Assembly (NCBI RefSeq): GCF_003967015.1
Contig: NZ_AP017560.1
Location: forward strand, 930,001 to 994,000
Reading direction: 5' to 3'
Length of the DNA: 64,000 bases
Source of the DNA: Pseudanabaena sp. ABRG5-3
GTDB taxonomy: Bacteria > Cyanobacteriota > Cyanobacteriia > Pseudanabaenales > Pseudanabaenaceae
Position numbers and translations under genes: made by a program. Below the pieces are notes generated by a model, which saw only the letters and a list, made by a program, of their open reading frames with translations, searched no databases and had not been told where the DNA came from. Shown here one piece after another: positions 56,201-62,464 of this stretch (the first letter of the stretch is position 1; every line of letters begins with the position of its first letter).

Positions 56201-56574
56201 TGCCCAACCTCCTCCAACAACACCGCTGCCAACACCTGTGGATTACCCACATATTGAGACAAGAAACTCTCAGATAGATAGATCTCCCCTGTCGAACCAG
56301 CAAAGGCAGCATTAGCCCCTTGTAAATCCGAAGCAGACAACAACTTCAAATCAGGCAACTTCGAGAAATCACCACTCACCCACTGCTCCCGCAAAGCACT
56401 CAACACATTGCGATCCAATGTTTCACCAAACACGAACTTACTCTTATCAAAAAAGTCCTCCCGCTTCGCAAACTCTGTCAAAAAGCCATACACAGATGCG
56501 ATCGCATCTGTCAATGAAGCGACAATAGGCATAGCCAAAGTAGGGGACAGATCAGCAAAAAGTGAAGTCAACAT
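50245..56574 (-). CDS. Giant RTX calcium-binding surface protein
   Basis: A 2109-residue protein. The N-terminal domain (about 40-165) contains a zincin-like segment 'VLLEEVGHSVDWQVN' and 'DTVGDEGELFSAVLRG', with Glu121 where the first His of HExxH would be. A unique beta-rich region follows (about 175-520). RTX nonapeptides GGxGxDxLx then run from about 520 to 730 and, almost without break, from about 890 to 1740 (on the order of 100 repeats). After a Pro/Thr-rich spacer the C-terminus has five more repeats and a 130-residue domain (DTFRFDSFSDSLASAADQIS to the end) resembling the tail of cyanobacterial surface proteins. RTX repeats bind Ca2+ in beta-rolls and signal type I secretion. No T1SS gene is adjacent. 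Possible S-layer, adhesion or motility role. Confidence 0.88.
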   Translation of the reverse strand: MLTSLFADLSPTLAMPIVASLTDAIASVYGFLTEFAKREDFFDKSKFVFGETLDRNVLSALREQWVSGDFSKLPDLKLLSASDLQGANAAFAGSTGEIYLSESFLSQYVGNPQVLAAVLLEEVGHSVDWQVNAVDTVGDEGELFSAVLRGVDLSAGQVQQMKQENDSVVFNFGGSLIQGEKSDVVYSSNNPLTATDITKLYVFGSIDPSSPDYTSHIQGNNSTAETIKYALPATIKYDMSDYMDKGAGRYAYPSLFGAVSEFFQYDFFLPVGTYNYTTKGTKITSGSGLDFLLDEEDFKVSISQYGTDIVSSDHADRSYIFGSTGFAITSITFKVDGILGIETNRWIEKMTIKPLSDGFDFNSDNAVADVFNSTLKSLVDPYNLSRGEVEILFDGDNGKTYNNYNGFSFTADTFKQWNVSINGKITDRLKDLDGIAKLSLFGGISYLNNIVSDKFLSYERDGLNASHERDGTLNVIYGVDGGDNLDRFDFAVQKIDPNVTIDLVGISPSALLDKSLPSDARYLIVGGNGDDTINGYLFDDELQGGNGVDHLYGGEGNDTLYGGLDRGNAEGDYLYGQAGSDRLFGEAGNDYLDGGTEDNSKDYLYGGEGDDILYGWGGDDDLRGEDGSDILWGGTGEDFLYGGYDIDGTSTSFRDPDDWADRNQLYGQNDSDRLFGEEGNNYLDGGNEDNAKDYLYGGKGNDVLHGWGGDDYIDGEAGIDTVQYIESPNGVVVNIDESRNYSDEKATRQIFSVDARNPIGYYADLSPSFSIDAGKAKDGFGFIDTVKNVENIDASSHDDVLIGNAADNVIKGFGGDDFLIGNAGNDTLDGGQGINTVSYRLDPSGATVNLLTGKAVDGWGNTDTLIGISNVIGSDSKEVGDNITGNQGTNQITGGFGNDRIDGQGGDDWLYGEFGNDTIIGGLGVDHIFGNQGVDTIWGDSEGVGGEGYRDQIFAGSDDIIKGGDGDDIIRAGGGNDYVRGDSGYGNDQIWGDSGDDTIEGGAGEDRISGGTGDDDIFGQGENDTIFGDSGIDEISGGLGDDGISGGSDNDIIFGDEGDDSITGDSGADTIYGNIGNDKISGGTENDLISGGDNNDIITGDAGDDKIFGDNGADNIQGNTGNDTISGGDDNDLISGGDDNDTITGDSGDDNISGDAGDDNIQGNTGNDTIFGNTGNDLISGGDDNDTIQGNEGDDQIFGDNGDDQIQGNTGADTIFGGAGNDNIQGNEDNDTITGDAGNDYIIGDAGDDNIQGSSGDDTIFGNIGNDIIRGGDDNDTIQGNEGADQIFGDNGNDFIQGNEGDDIISGGNDNDRIEGNQGNDQIFGDAGDDTIAGNDGSDRILGGSGNDTITGDAGNDLINGNDGADLINGNDGDDTIFGDAGNDNIYGDAGNDNISGGNDNDNIFGGNGNDNIQGDAGDDTILGGDGNDTIQGNDGNDTIFGENGQDLITGNGGDDVISGGNDNDIIFGDDGNDTIAGDNGDDNVFGGNGNDTIQGNEGNDKLYGDAGNDLMEGNNGDDFLAGGDGNDTMKGGDGEDFLNGQTGNDLIYGDAGNDILYGEAGDDKIYGGDGDDYMIGGEGGDILDGGAGNDTISYYTSATGVRILLQSGQSFGGDAEGDRIYGTENVEGSNFDDQISGDNGDNKLIGLAGDDRLEGKVGKDSLYGGKGNDFLDGGEDNDILLGGEGNDNLDGSSGDDIIGGGAGDDIVFGGRSGDDILSGGDGNDTIDGSAGNDLIFGGNGNDSIDAGSHNDLVDGGAGDDIIYAGTGDDVILGGAGNDIIYGDTGNDILVGGLGNDILYGSKGNGQGYNTFVLSLNSGTDTIFSFQSTQDVIGLFGGLSANQITWTKSAQDTILSAQGQTLAILKGVQFGAKQTPIFSLINSLPAALDPVPALKEPTLPPAIGGSDIFPGTGYQTPTPTLPTLGITLTDTSGVNGSGDSILDGTSGNDFLFGFAGNDRLNGNDGDDLLVGGLGQDMLVGGNGADTFRFDSFSDSLASAADQISGFNQAEGDRFQFLFNPASVFNAGDINGVSLAVAASNAYQNKDRTGGSLNANEAVFFNWNNTTYLGVNDNNASFDANNDAIVQVSQMAFAANDTQLGVLNAAKYFV
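51180..53700 (-). repeat. 27-bp coding repeats (RTX nonapeptides)
   Basis: About 90 units of 27 bp, many arranged as 54-bp pairs, encode GGxGNDxIx-type nonapeptides. The run is nearly continuous and keeps all six frames relatively open. It is not a CRISPR array: the period is fixed and the reading frame is maintained. Confidence 0.9.
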
Positions 56575-57296
56575 AGTATTGCGTCCTATTGTTTTAAAGA
56601 GTCAAGTCAAAATATTTAGAAAGGAGCAAAAAAGCCCATAAAAAAACAACTACAAAACTAGGCAAGAACAAGAAAATGCCTAAATTTGTGTTCGTCAATA
56701 TTCAGAGAGAGAAATATTGAAATAAATCAAGTAATTAAAGTATCTACCCCTTAATTACTTGATTTAATCCCGTGAATTAAATCAATCTAGCGTTATATCA
56801 ACATATGACTCTATTTGTTTTCTGTCAAGTTCAAACAACCCGAATAGATTTTAGATAATTTAAAACTAGCCCCTATTTTTATGGAAAATTAATGAAGTTG
56901 AATAAGAAATTCTTGCAATGAATAAATATTCTAAAAAACCAAGAAATTAGTTGCTTACTTAACGATATAACCTTTACTGAACAAGCAAATTATCAATATA
57001 AGGAAGCAATTCTCAAGGCTTTCATCAGTTACTAAAAAATTATTCATAAGGAATAAAAGTTATTTATGGGTTACTATTTAGTTAGCAAAAGTTATCAAAA
57101 AAATGTGGTTATATATAACTTTTTCTTGGTATTTATGAACATAATTTTTTTGTCAAAACTATGAATAAGTGTGTTTATAGAAACCTAATGCTTATTACTC
57201 AGACTATGGATATATCTTACTTTTAAGAAAACTGGTTTTTGTAGAGTTTAATTGATTTTCTCTATTTGGCAGTATCATTCTCAGTCAAGATAGATG
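56575..57296. other. 722-bp AT-rich region upstream of the RTX gene
   Basis: The leader of the RTX gene must lie here. The notable part is the pair of mutually exclusive hairpins at 56724-56785 (listed separately). The remainder, up to the PP2C gene end at 57297, is strongly AT-rich and shows no gene. Confidence 0.7.
56724..56785 (-). promoter_or_regulatory. Two overlapping, mutually exclusive hairpins upstream of the RTX gene
   Basis: AAATCAAGTAATTAA (56724-56738) pairs perfectly with 56751-56765 (15 bp, 12-nt loop). TTGATTTAAT (56759-56768) pairs perfectly with 56776-56785 (10 bp, 7-nt loop). Both use 56759-56765, so only one can form at a time. The pair lies 150-210 bp upstream of the RTX start, in the likely 5' UTR or promoter region. 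Confidence 0.55.
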
Positions 57297-58649
57297 TTAT
57301 AGCTCACACATCACCAAAATGCCTGTGATATTGTCATGTCCATTCATGTTGTTACCCAAATCAATGAGATTGTCTAAACCAGTTGCGAGATCGATCTCTT
57401 TATTTAAAATTGGTAATAAATGAGTTTGCCAGTTCTCTTCAATCACATCATTATCACAGAGACCATCGGAACATAATAAAAAGAGAGTTGGCTCTGTTAA
57501 GGTGAAGAATTGAATCGAAGGCTCTAGGCGATCGCTAGGATTGGGGCCTAAGGCTTGAGTTAATTGATGACTGTCAGGTCTGGCTATGCTCGATTCTCGA
57601 TCCATGCCCAGATCAAGTAATTGATTGAGAACATCATGATCGCGAGTGATCTGTGCTAATTTTGCTGAACTAGCTGTTGCACTAACTGCTAATGGATTTT
57701 CGAGATCTTCAGTTGAAGTTTCAGAATCATTTTTAGAATCATTAGGACTATTCGTAACCTTATAAATTCGGCTATCACCGACATGGGCAATCACAACATC
57801 AAGATCATGAATCGCCAACATGACGAGAGTTGTTCCCATTCTGCCTAGAGATTGTCTGTTGCCTTCTTCATTCCTATCAAAAATAGCTTGATTGGCATTG
57901 CCGATAATTTCATTAAGTTTCTTCTCCCCGGGTAAAGTGTCTACCCAAAATGGCAGAAATTGCTCAGTAATCGATTTAACTGCGATCGCACTAGCCTCGG
58001 CTCCGCCCTCATGTCCACCCATGCCATCACACAACACAAATAAGCCGCGCTGACTGCGATCGCTAATCTGACTTTTGCCATGACTGCTACGAGTTTGAAA
58101 AATCGTTACGAAATCATCCTCATTGCGATTTCTCTGTCTACCGACATCAGTTTTTCCCGCATAGACGATGTCTTGTAAATGTACTTGGGATAAATGTACT
58201 TGGGGAAAGTCAGGTTGCTCAGTTGCTGATGGTAAATCTAAACTTGCATCAGGCATAGCTCCCAAATCAATAGATGCTGTCGGTTCTGTGGTGGCAATCT
58301 CTGGAAACATGATCGGTATGGTAACGGCGATCGCATTATCAATATCTTCCTGAGCTTCCTCAGACGCATTGCCTCGCGCTTCATTTTCTATATCAGGATG
58401 ATCTAGAAGCTCGGGTGGCTGGTGAGCCTCACTGTCCATTCGAGCATCACCAATCTCGCCATCTTGAATATGTTCAGTATGTTCTAAATTGATGGCTGTA
58501 GTTACTGCGGATTCCACAGATAGTGGTGCTGCGATCGCACTATCCCCTAACGGCTGATTAACAACTTCAGTAACAATTTTAGAACCACAAAATTGACAGA
58601 ATTGATAATCATCAGGGTTTACGCTGTTGCAACTAGGACAGATGCTCAT
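57297..58649 (-). CDS. PP2C-type protein phosphatase with N-terminal zinc ribbon
   Basis: A 450-residue protein. The zinc ribbon is CPSCNS...CQFCGS (residues 4-24), followed by an acidic linker of about 130 residues and the PP2C domain (about 165-450). The latter has all metal motifs: 'RNRNEDDFV', 'VLCDGMGGHEGGAEAS', 'GTTLVML...HVGDSRIY', 'LLCSDGLCDNDV' and 'GHDNITGILV'. It dephosphorylates Ser/Thr-phosphoproteins; the zinc-ribbon type often works with STPK pathways. The frame can be extended to ATG 58745 but would then overlap fbp; ATG 58649 directly gives MSICPSC, so I use it. The gene is divergent from fbp with 73 bp between the starts. Confidence 0.9.
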   Translation of the reverse strand: MSICPSCNSVNPDDYQFCQFCGSKIVTEVVNQPLGDSAIAAPLSVESAVTTAINLEHTEHIQDGEIGDARMDSEAHQPPELLDHPDIENEARGNASEEAQEDIDNAIAVTIPIMFPEIATTEPTASIDLGAMPDASLDLPSATEQPDFPQVHLSQVHLQDIVYAGKTDVGRQRNRNEDDFVTIFQTRSSHGKSQISDRSQRGLFVLCDGMGGHEGGAEASAIAVKSITEQFLPFWVDTLPGEKKLNEIIGNANQAIFDRNEEGNRQSLGRMGTTLVMLAIHDLDVVIAHVGDSRIYKVTNSPNDSKNDSETSTEDLENPLAVSATASSAKLAQITRDHDVLNQLLDLGMDRESSIARPDSHQLTQALGPNPSDRLEPSIQFFTLTEPTLFLLCSDGLCDNDVIEENWQTHLLPILNKEIDLATGLDNLIDLGNNMNGHDNITGILVMCEL

Positions 58650-58722
58650 AATTATGTCTAGGTTTGCCCAATATGAGAAATTAGCTTCATAATAGGGGTG
58701 AAGAATTAAGGTAATCGCACCC

Positions 58723-59751
58723 ATGACTGATTCTACCAGACTCAACCATGCTCAAGAGATCACCCTTGGACGTGACTTTATGACCCTCTCACAGCATGTC
58801 CTCTCACAATTTGGGACATTTTCTCCTGATTCTTATGATCTGAGTGCATTAATGGGACGGATTGGTTTAGCAGGTAAAACGATTGCCCGCCATCTCAGTC
58901 GGGCTGGATTACTCGAAAATGTCCTTGGAGTTACAGGCGAAGTTAACGTCCAAGGTGAAGCGGTCAAAAAAATGGATCACTACGCTAATCGAGTATTTTT
59001 ACGGGCTTTTGAACAAAGTGGCTTAGTTTGTCGCCTTGCCTCTGAAGAAATGGAGAAGCCCTATTACATTCCTGAAAACTGTCCCATTGGTCGCTATACC
59101 TTGCTTTACGATCCCATTGATGGCTCTAGCAATATCGATGTAAATTTAGCGATCGGTTCGATATTTTCGATTCGTCAACAGGAAGGGAATGATGAATCGG
59201 GAGAAGCTCTAGATTTATTACAGTCAGGACGTAAGCAGATTGGTGCTGGATATATTCTTTATGGTACTAGCACGATGCTAGTTTACTCCCTTGGCATAGG
59301 CGTTCATGCTTTTACTCTTGATCCTAGTATTGGAGAATTTATTCTGTCTCAAGAGAATATTCACATTCCTCCAACGGGTTCCACTTACAGTGTTAATGAA
59401 GGGAATTTTTGGCAATGGGAAGCGCCAATGCGTGAATATGTTAAGTATATTCATCGTCAAGAGGGATATTCTGCTCGTTATTCAGGGGCGCTAGTGGCGG
59501 ATATCCATCGAATTCTCTTTCAGGGGGGCGTATTTCTCTACCCTGGTACGGTTGGTCATCCCGACGGAAAATTGCGCTTACTCTATGAGTCTGCGCCTTT
59601 AGCATTTTTAGTGGAGCAAGCAGGTGGAAGAGCGACTACGGGCCATCAAGATATTCTTGATGTGATTCCCAACCAATTACATAGTCGAACGCCATTGGTT
59701 ATTGGTAGTTCAGAAAATGTAAAATTAGTAGAGTCATTTTTAAATAAGTAA
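58723..59751 (+). CDS. fbp: Fructose-1,6-bisphosphatase class 1
   Basis: A 342-residue class I FBPase, which releases phosphate from fructose 1,6-bisphosphate in gluconeogenesis and the Calvin cycle. Metal and substrate motifs: 'LASEEME' (Glu ligand), [12 protein letters not shown], and '[22 protein letters not shown]' with '[13 protein letters not shown]'. The opening [32 protein letters not shown] fits cyanobacterial class I enzymes and lacks the chloroplast redox insertion. ATG 58723. It is divergent from the phosphatase gene; leuC follows 124 bp later. Confidence 0.95.
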   Translation: MTDSTRLNHAQEITLGRDFMTLSQHVLSQFGTFSPDSYDLSALMGRIGLAGKTIARHLSRAGLLENVLGVTGEVNVQGEAVKKMDHYANRVFLRAFEQSGLVCRLASEEMEKPYYIPENCPIGRYTLLYDPIDGSSNIDVNLAIGSIFSIRQQEGNDESGEALDLLQSGRKQIGAGYILYGTSTMLVYSLGIGVHAFTLDPSIGEFILSQENIHIPPTGSTYSVNEGNFWQWEAPMREYVKYIHRQEGYSARYSGALVADIHRILFQGGVFLYPGTVGHPDGKLRLLYESAPLAFLVEQAGGRATTGHQDILDVIPNQLHSRTPLVIGSSENVKLVESFLNK

Positions 59752-59802
59752 GTTAAATAAGCAGGGCTAAACTTACAAAATTCCTGATCTCAGACTATAA
59801 TT

Positions 59803-59824
59803 TTAACTAATATTTAACTAATAT
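59803..59824 (+). repeat. Tandem 11-bp repeat upstream of leuC
   Basis: TTAACTAATAT at 59803-59813 and again at 59814-59824. Two half-sites one helical turn apart could suit a regulator, but they may be chance in AT-rich DNA. They lie 50-70 bp before the leuC start. Confidence 0.35.
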
Positions 59825-59875
59825 TTAGATTGACAAACAAGTAGGAATCAGCATCTACGCAAGGACATCACAATT

Positions 59876-61195
59876 ATGGGAATGACACTCACCGAAAAGA
59901 TTTTGGCAAAAGCTTCGGGAAAAAGCTACGTTAGTCCAGGCGAAAATATTTGGGTGAATGCTGACCTGCTGATGACCCATGATGTCTGTGGTCCTGGCAC
60001 AATTGGCATCTTCAAAAAAGAATTTGGTAATGATGCAAAGGTTTGGGACAGAGAAAAAATCGTTTTGATTCCTGATCATTATATTTTCACTAAGGATGCA
60101 AGGGCAAATCGCAACGTCGATATTTTGCGCGATTTTGCTAAAGAGCAAGACATTAAATATTTCTACGACATCACCGATCTTTCCAACTTTAAAGCTAATC
60201 CTGATTACAAAGGGGTCTGCCATGTGGCGCTAGCTCAAGAAGGTCACACTAGACCCGGAGAAGTTTTATTTGGTACTGATTCCCATACCTGTAATGCGGG
60301 AGCCTTTGGGCAGTTTGCTACGGGTATTGGGAATACTGACGCTGCCTTTGTGATGGGTACTGGCAAATTGTTGATCAAAGTACCTGCTTCGATGAAGTTT
60401 GTCTTTGATGGTGAAATGCCTCCTTATCTCTTGGCAAAGGACTTAATCTTGCATGTCATCGGTGATATCAGCGTCAGTGGGGCAAACTATCGCGCTTTGG
60501 AAATTAGCGGTGAGGCAATTTCTAAACTGACGATGGAAGAGCGGATGACTCTCTGTAATATGGCGATCGAGGCGGGTGGCAAAAATGGCGTGATTGCGCC
60601 TGATCAAACTACCTTTGACTATGTGCGATCGCGTACCGATAAGCCCTTTGAATCACTCTACGCCGATGCTGATGCTCCTTACTATTACGTCAAGCATTAC
60701 GATGTGTCTAAGTTGGAGCCTGTCGTTGCTAAGCCCCACTCTCCCGACAATCGCGCCCTTGTCCGTGAAGTGACAGATGTCAAGATAGATCGCGTTTACA
60801 TCGGTTCTTGCACTGGTGGTAAAACTGAAGACTTCTACCATGCTGCCAAATTGCTAAAGGGACAACAGGTCAAGGTTCCTACCTATCTTGTACCTGCGAC
60901 GCAGAAGGTGTACAATGATTTATTCAGCATCAAGATTGATGGGTTAACCCTTTCTGAGATTTTCTTGCAAGCTGGCTGTATTGAGCCAGCATCACCTTCC
61001 TGCGCTGCTTGTTTGGGAGGTCCTCAAGACACCTTTGGACGTGTTAACGAAGCTGAGGTTTGCGTTTCGACCACTAACCGTAATTTCCCCGGACGGATGG
61101 GTAATAAGCAAGCGCAAATTTATCTTGCTTCGCCCTATACGGCGGCGGCATCTGCCCTAACAGGTCATATTACTGATCCTCGCGATTTTCTATAG
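59876..61195 (+). CDS. leuC: 3-isopropylmalate dehydratase large subunit (aconitase family)
   Basis: A 439-residue protein of the aconitase superfamily. The [4Fe-4S] ligands are Cys in GTDSHTCNAGAFG and two in SCAACLGGP. 'CNMAIEAGGKNGVIAPDQ' and 'VYIGSCTGGKTEDFYHAAKL' are typical of the short LeuC/HacA group (about 420-440 residues) rather than the 465-470-residue proteobacterial LeuC. It isomerises 2- to 3-isopropylmalate in leucine synthesis with a small LeuD subunit, but leuD is not in the window. ATG 59876 or 59882. Its stop codon overlaps the start of a palindromic element. The substrate assignment is by family. Confidence 0.85.
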   Translation: MGMTLTEKILAKASGKSYVSPGENIWVNADLLMTHDVCGPGTIGIFKKEFGNDAKVWDREKIVLIPDHYIFTKDARANRNVDILRDFAKEQDIKYFYDITDLSNFKANPDYKGVCHVALAQEGHTRPGEVLFGTDSHTCNAGAFGQFATGIGNTDAAFVMGTGKLLIKVPASMKFVFDGEMPPYLLAKDLILHVIGDISVSGANYRALEISGEAISKLTMEERMTLCNMAIEAGGKNGVIAPDQTTFDYVRSRTDKPFESLYADADAPYYYVKHYDVSKLEPVVAKPHSPDNRALVREVTDVKIDRVYIGSCTGGKTEDFYHAAKLLKGQQVKVPTYLVPATQKVYNDLFSIKIDGLTLSEIFLQAGCIEPASPSCAACLGGPQDTFGRVNEAEVCVSTTNRNFPGRMGNKQAQIYLASPYTAAASALTGHITDPRDFL

Positions 61196-61298
61196 CGTTT
61201 TTAAGCAAGTGAAGTAATGGTTTGTTTACCCGCAAAATTCGGGTAAACAAACCATCACTTGTAAAGAGGATTGGTTACGCGATCGCGCAACCAATCCT
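61191..61298. repeat. Two palindromes after leuC, second centred on HIP1
   Basis: TATAGCG...AAGCAAGTGA (61191-61212), a flank shared with 43615-43640, is followed by hairpin ATGGTTTGTTTACCCG (61217-61232) with its complement at 61240-61255, loop CAAAATT. A second palindrome (61267-61298) is AGGATTGGTT-A-CGCGATCGCG-C-AACCAATCCT. Confidence 0.75.
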
Positions 61299-61753
61299 AT
61301 ATTTGATTTCAACAACCTAACTTATATAAGTTCTAGCGAACTTGCAACTTTGGGTAAGCAAAAGAAAGACAAGAGATAGCTTAAAAAATTTGTGATGTCA
61401 TACTTTTTAAGATATCTCTTAGCTTTTTGTTAGCAATTTTTACTGCACTCAATTAGTTAAGCCTAATGACTTCACAAATTTAGAAAACATTATCATAGAA
61501 AAGGGGTTGTGCTTTGCATATACTCTTTTCTATGGTTAATTGTTAAGGCTATTGTGGGAATTCTCAGTTAGGAATACCAGATATGTTTTTATATAACTTT
61601 CAATATTTGCTTAATAAACTTGAAAGTATATGGTATTCCTAAAATCATTTTTAGATTTTGGGGTTTGCAGAAGCGCAACTCGAAGGGGTTTGCTTTCACA
61701 AACTATTTAGGATTTCTATATCTAGATTAAGCTTAGTAAAATATAAATGATAA
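61196..61753. other. 558-bp intergenic region
   Basis: It holds the palindromes after leuC, an A/T-rich hairpin (about 61370-61425) and a palindromic element (61568-61642). No gene is seen. Confidence 0.65.
61568..61642. repeat. Palindromic element with TTAGGAATACC ends
   Basis: TTAGGAATACC (61568-61578) and its exact complement (61632-61642) enclose an inner ACTTTCAA / TTGAAAGT pair. It is about 75 bp without coding capacity. Confidence 0.65.
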
Positions 61754-62437
61754 ATGTGTGTAGATAGGATAAGTATTAATAGTTTGCTCAAACAAAAAGT
61801 TTCTGAATGTTATCTTTCCCAAGGATATGAGGTAATTCAACAACCACATATTCATCAATTACCTTTTGATTTGAGTAATAAGTTAGGCGTATATTCCCCA
61901 GATTTATTGGTGACTATATCTGAGCATCAGGGGCTATTTATAACGATCGCTGATTATGCGACGAATTTGCCAATCTCTAATTACTGTCAAATCGCGAAAA
62001 CTATTGCTGAACATAGTGGTTGGCGATTTTTATTGATTACAGGTGAAGATGCTACCCCGATCGCAGAGGAAGATATTGCCGATCCGAAATTGACGCGATC
62101 GCAAATTTTGCATCGTAAAGAGCGCATTGCCAAGCTAATCTCGATTGGCGAACATGAGCCAGCTTTCTTATCCCTATGGATTTTTGCGGAAGTATTGATG
62201 CGTAGACATGCTCGGCAGGCTTTAATTCCCATTGATCGCCTGCCAACGATTTTGATGATCCATCATCTCCATGCTCAGTCAGAGATTTCTGAGGATCAAT
62301 TTGAGAGAGCGATCGCCTTAAATGAAATTAGAAATCGTGTTGCTCATGGATTTCCTGTGAAGTCAATCAATCTCAATGAGGCGATCGAAAAGCTTTTAAA
62401 TTTAGTAGATGAATTTATTGCTGCTGAAAAAAATTGA
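61754..62437 (+). CDS. REase_AHJR-like / HEPN-like conflict protein
   Basis: A 227-residue protein of two parts. Residues 12-100 (EVIQQPHIHQLPFDLSNK, 'VYSPDLLVTISEHQGLFITI', 'GWRFLLITGE') resemble the AHJR-like restriction-endonuclease fold, but the Glu-x-Lys expected after the Asp50 strand is missing (FITIADY), so it is probably inactive. Residues 120-225 are helical and end with R193-N-R-V-A-H198, an R-x4-H motif of HEPN ribonucleases. This layout is known in conflict-type genes. It is a single gene with no visible antitoxin. Function inferred only. Its stop codon lies in a palindrome. Confidence 0.65.
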   Translation: MCVDRISINSLLKQKVSECYLSQGYEVIQQPHIHQLPFDLSNKLGVYSPDLLVTISEHQGLFITIADYATNLPISNYCQIAKTIAEHSGWRFLLITGEDATPIAEEDIADPKLTRSQILHRKERIAKLISIGEHEPAFLSLWIFAEVLMRRHARQALIPIDRLPTILMIHHLHAQSEISEDQFERAIALNEIRNRVAHGFPVKSINLNEAIEKLLNLVDEFIAAEKN

Positions 62438-62463
62438 GGGAACGCGAAGCGTTCCCTCAATTT
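62431..62463. terminator. Palindrome between convergent genes, 15-bp stem, loop GAA
   Basis: AAATTGAGGGAACGC-GAA-GCGTTCCCTCAATTT, arms 62431-62445 and 62449-62463, perfect. It contains the stop of the HEPN-like gene (62435-62437) and lies 1 bp from the end of the malic enzyme gene, so it probably terminates both. Confidence 0.88.
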
Positions 62464-62464
62464 A

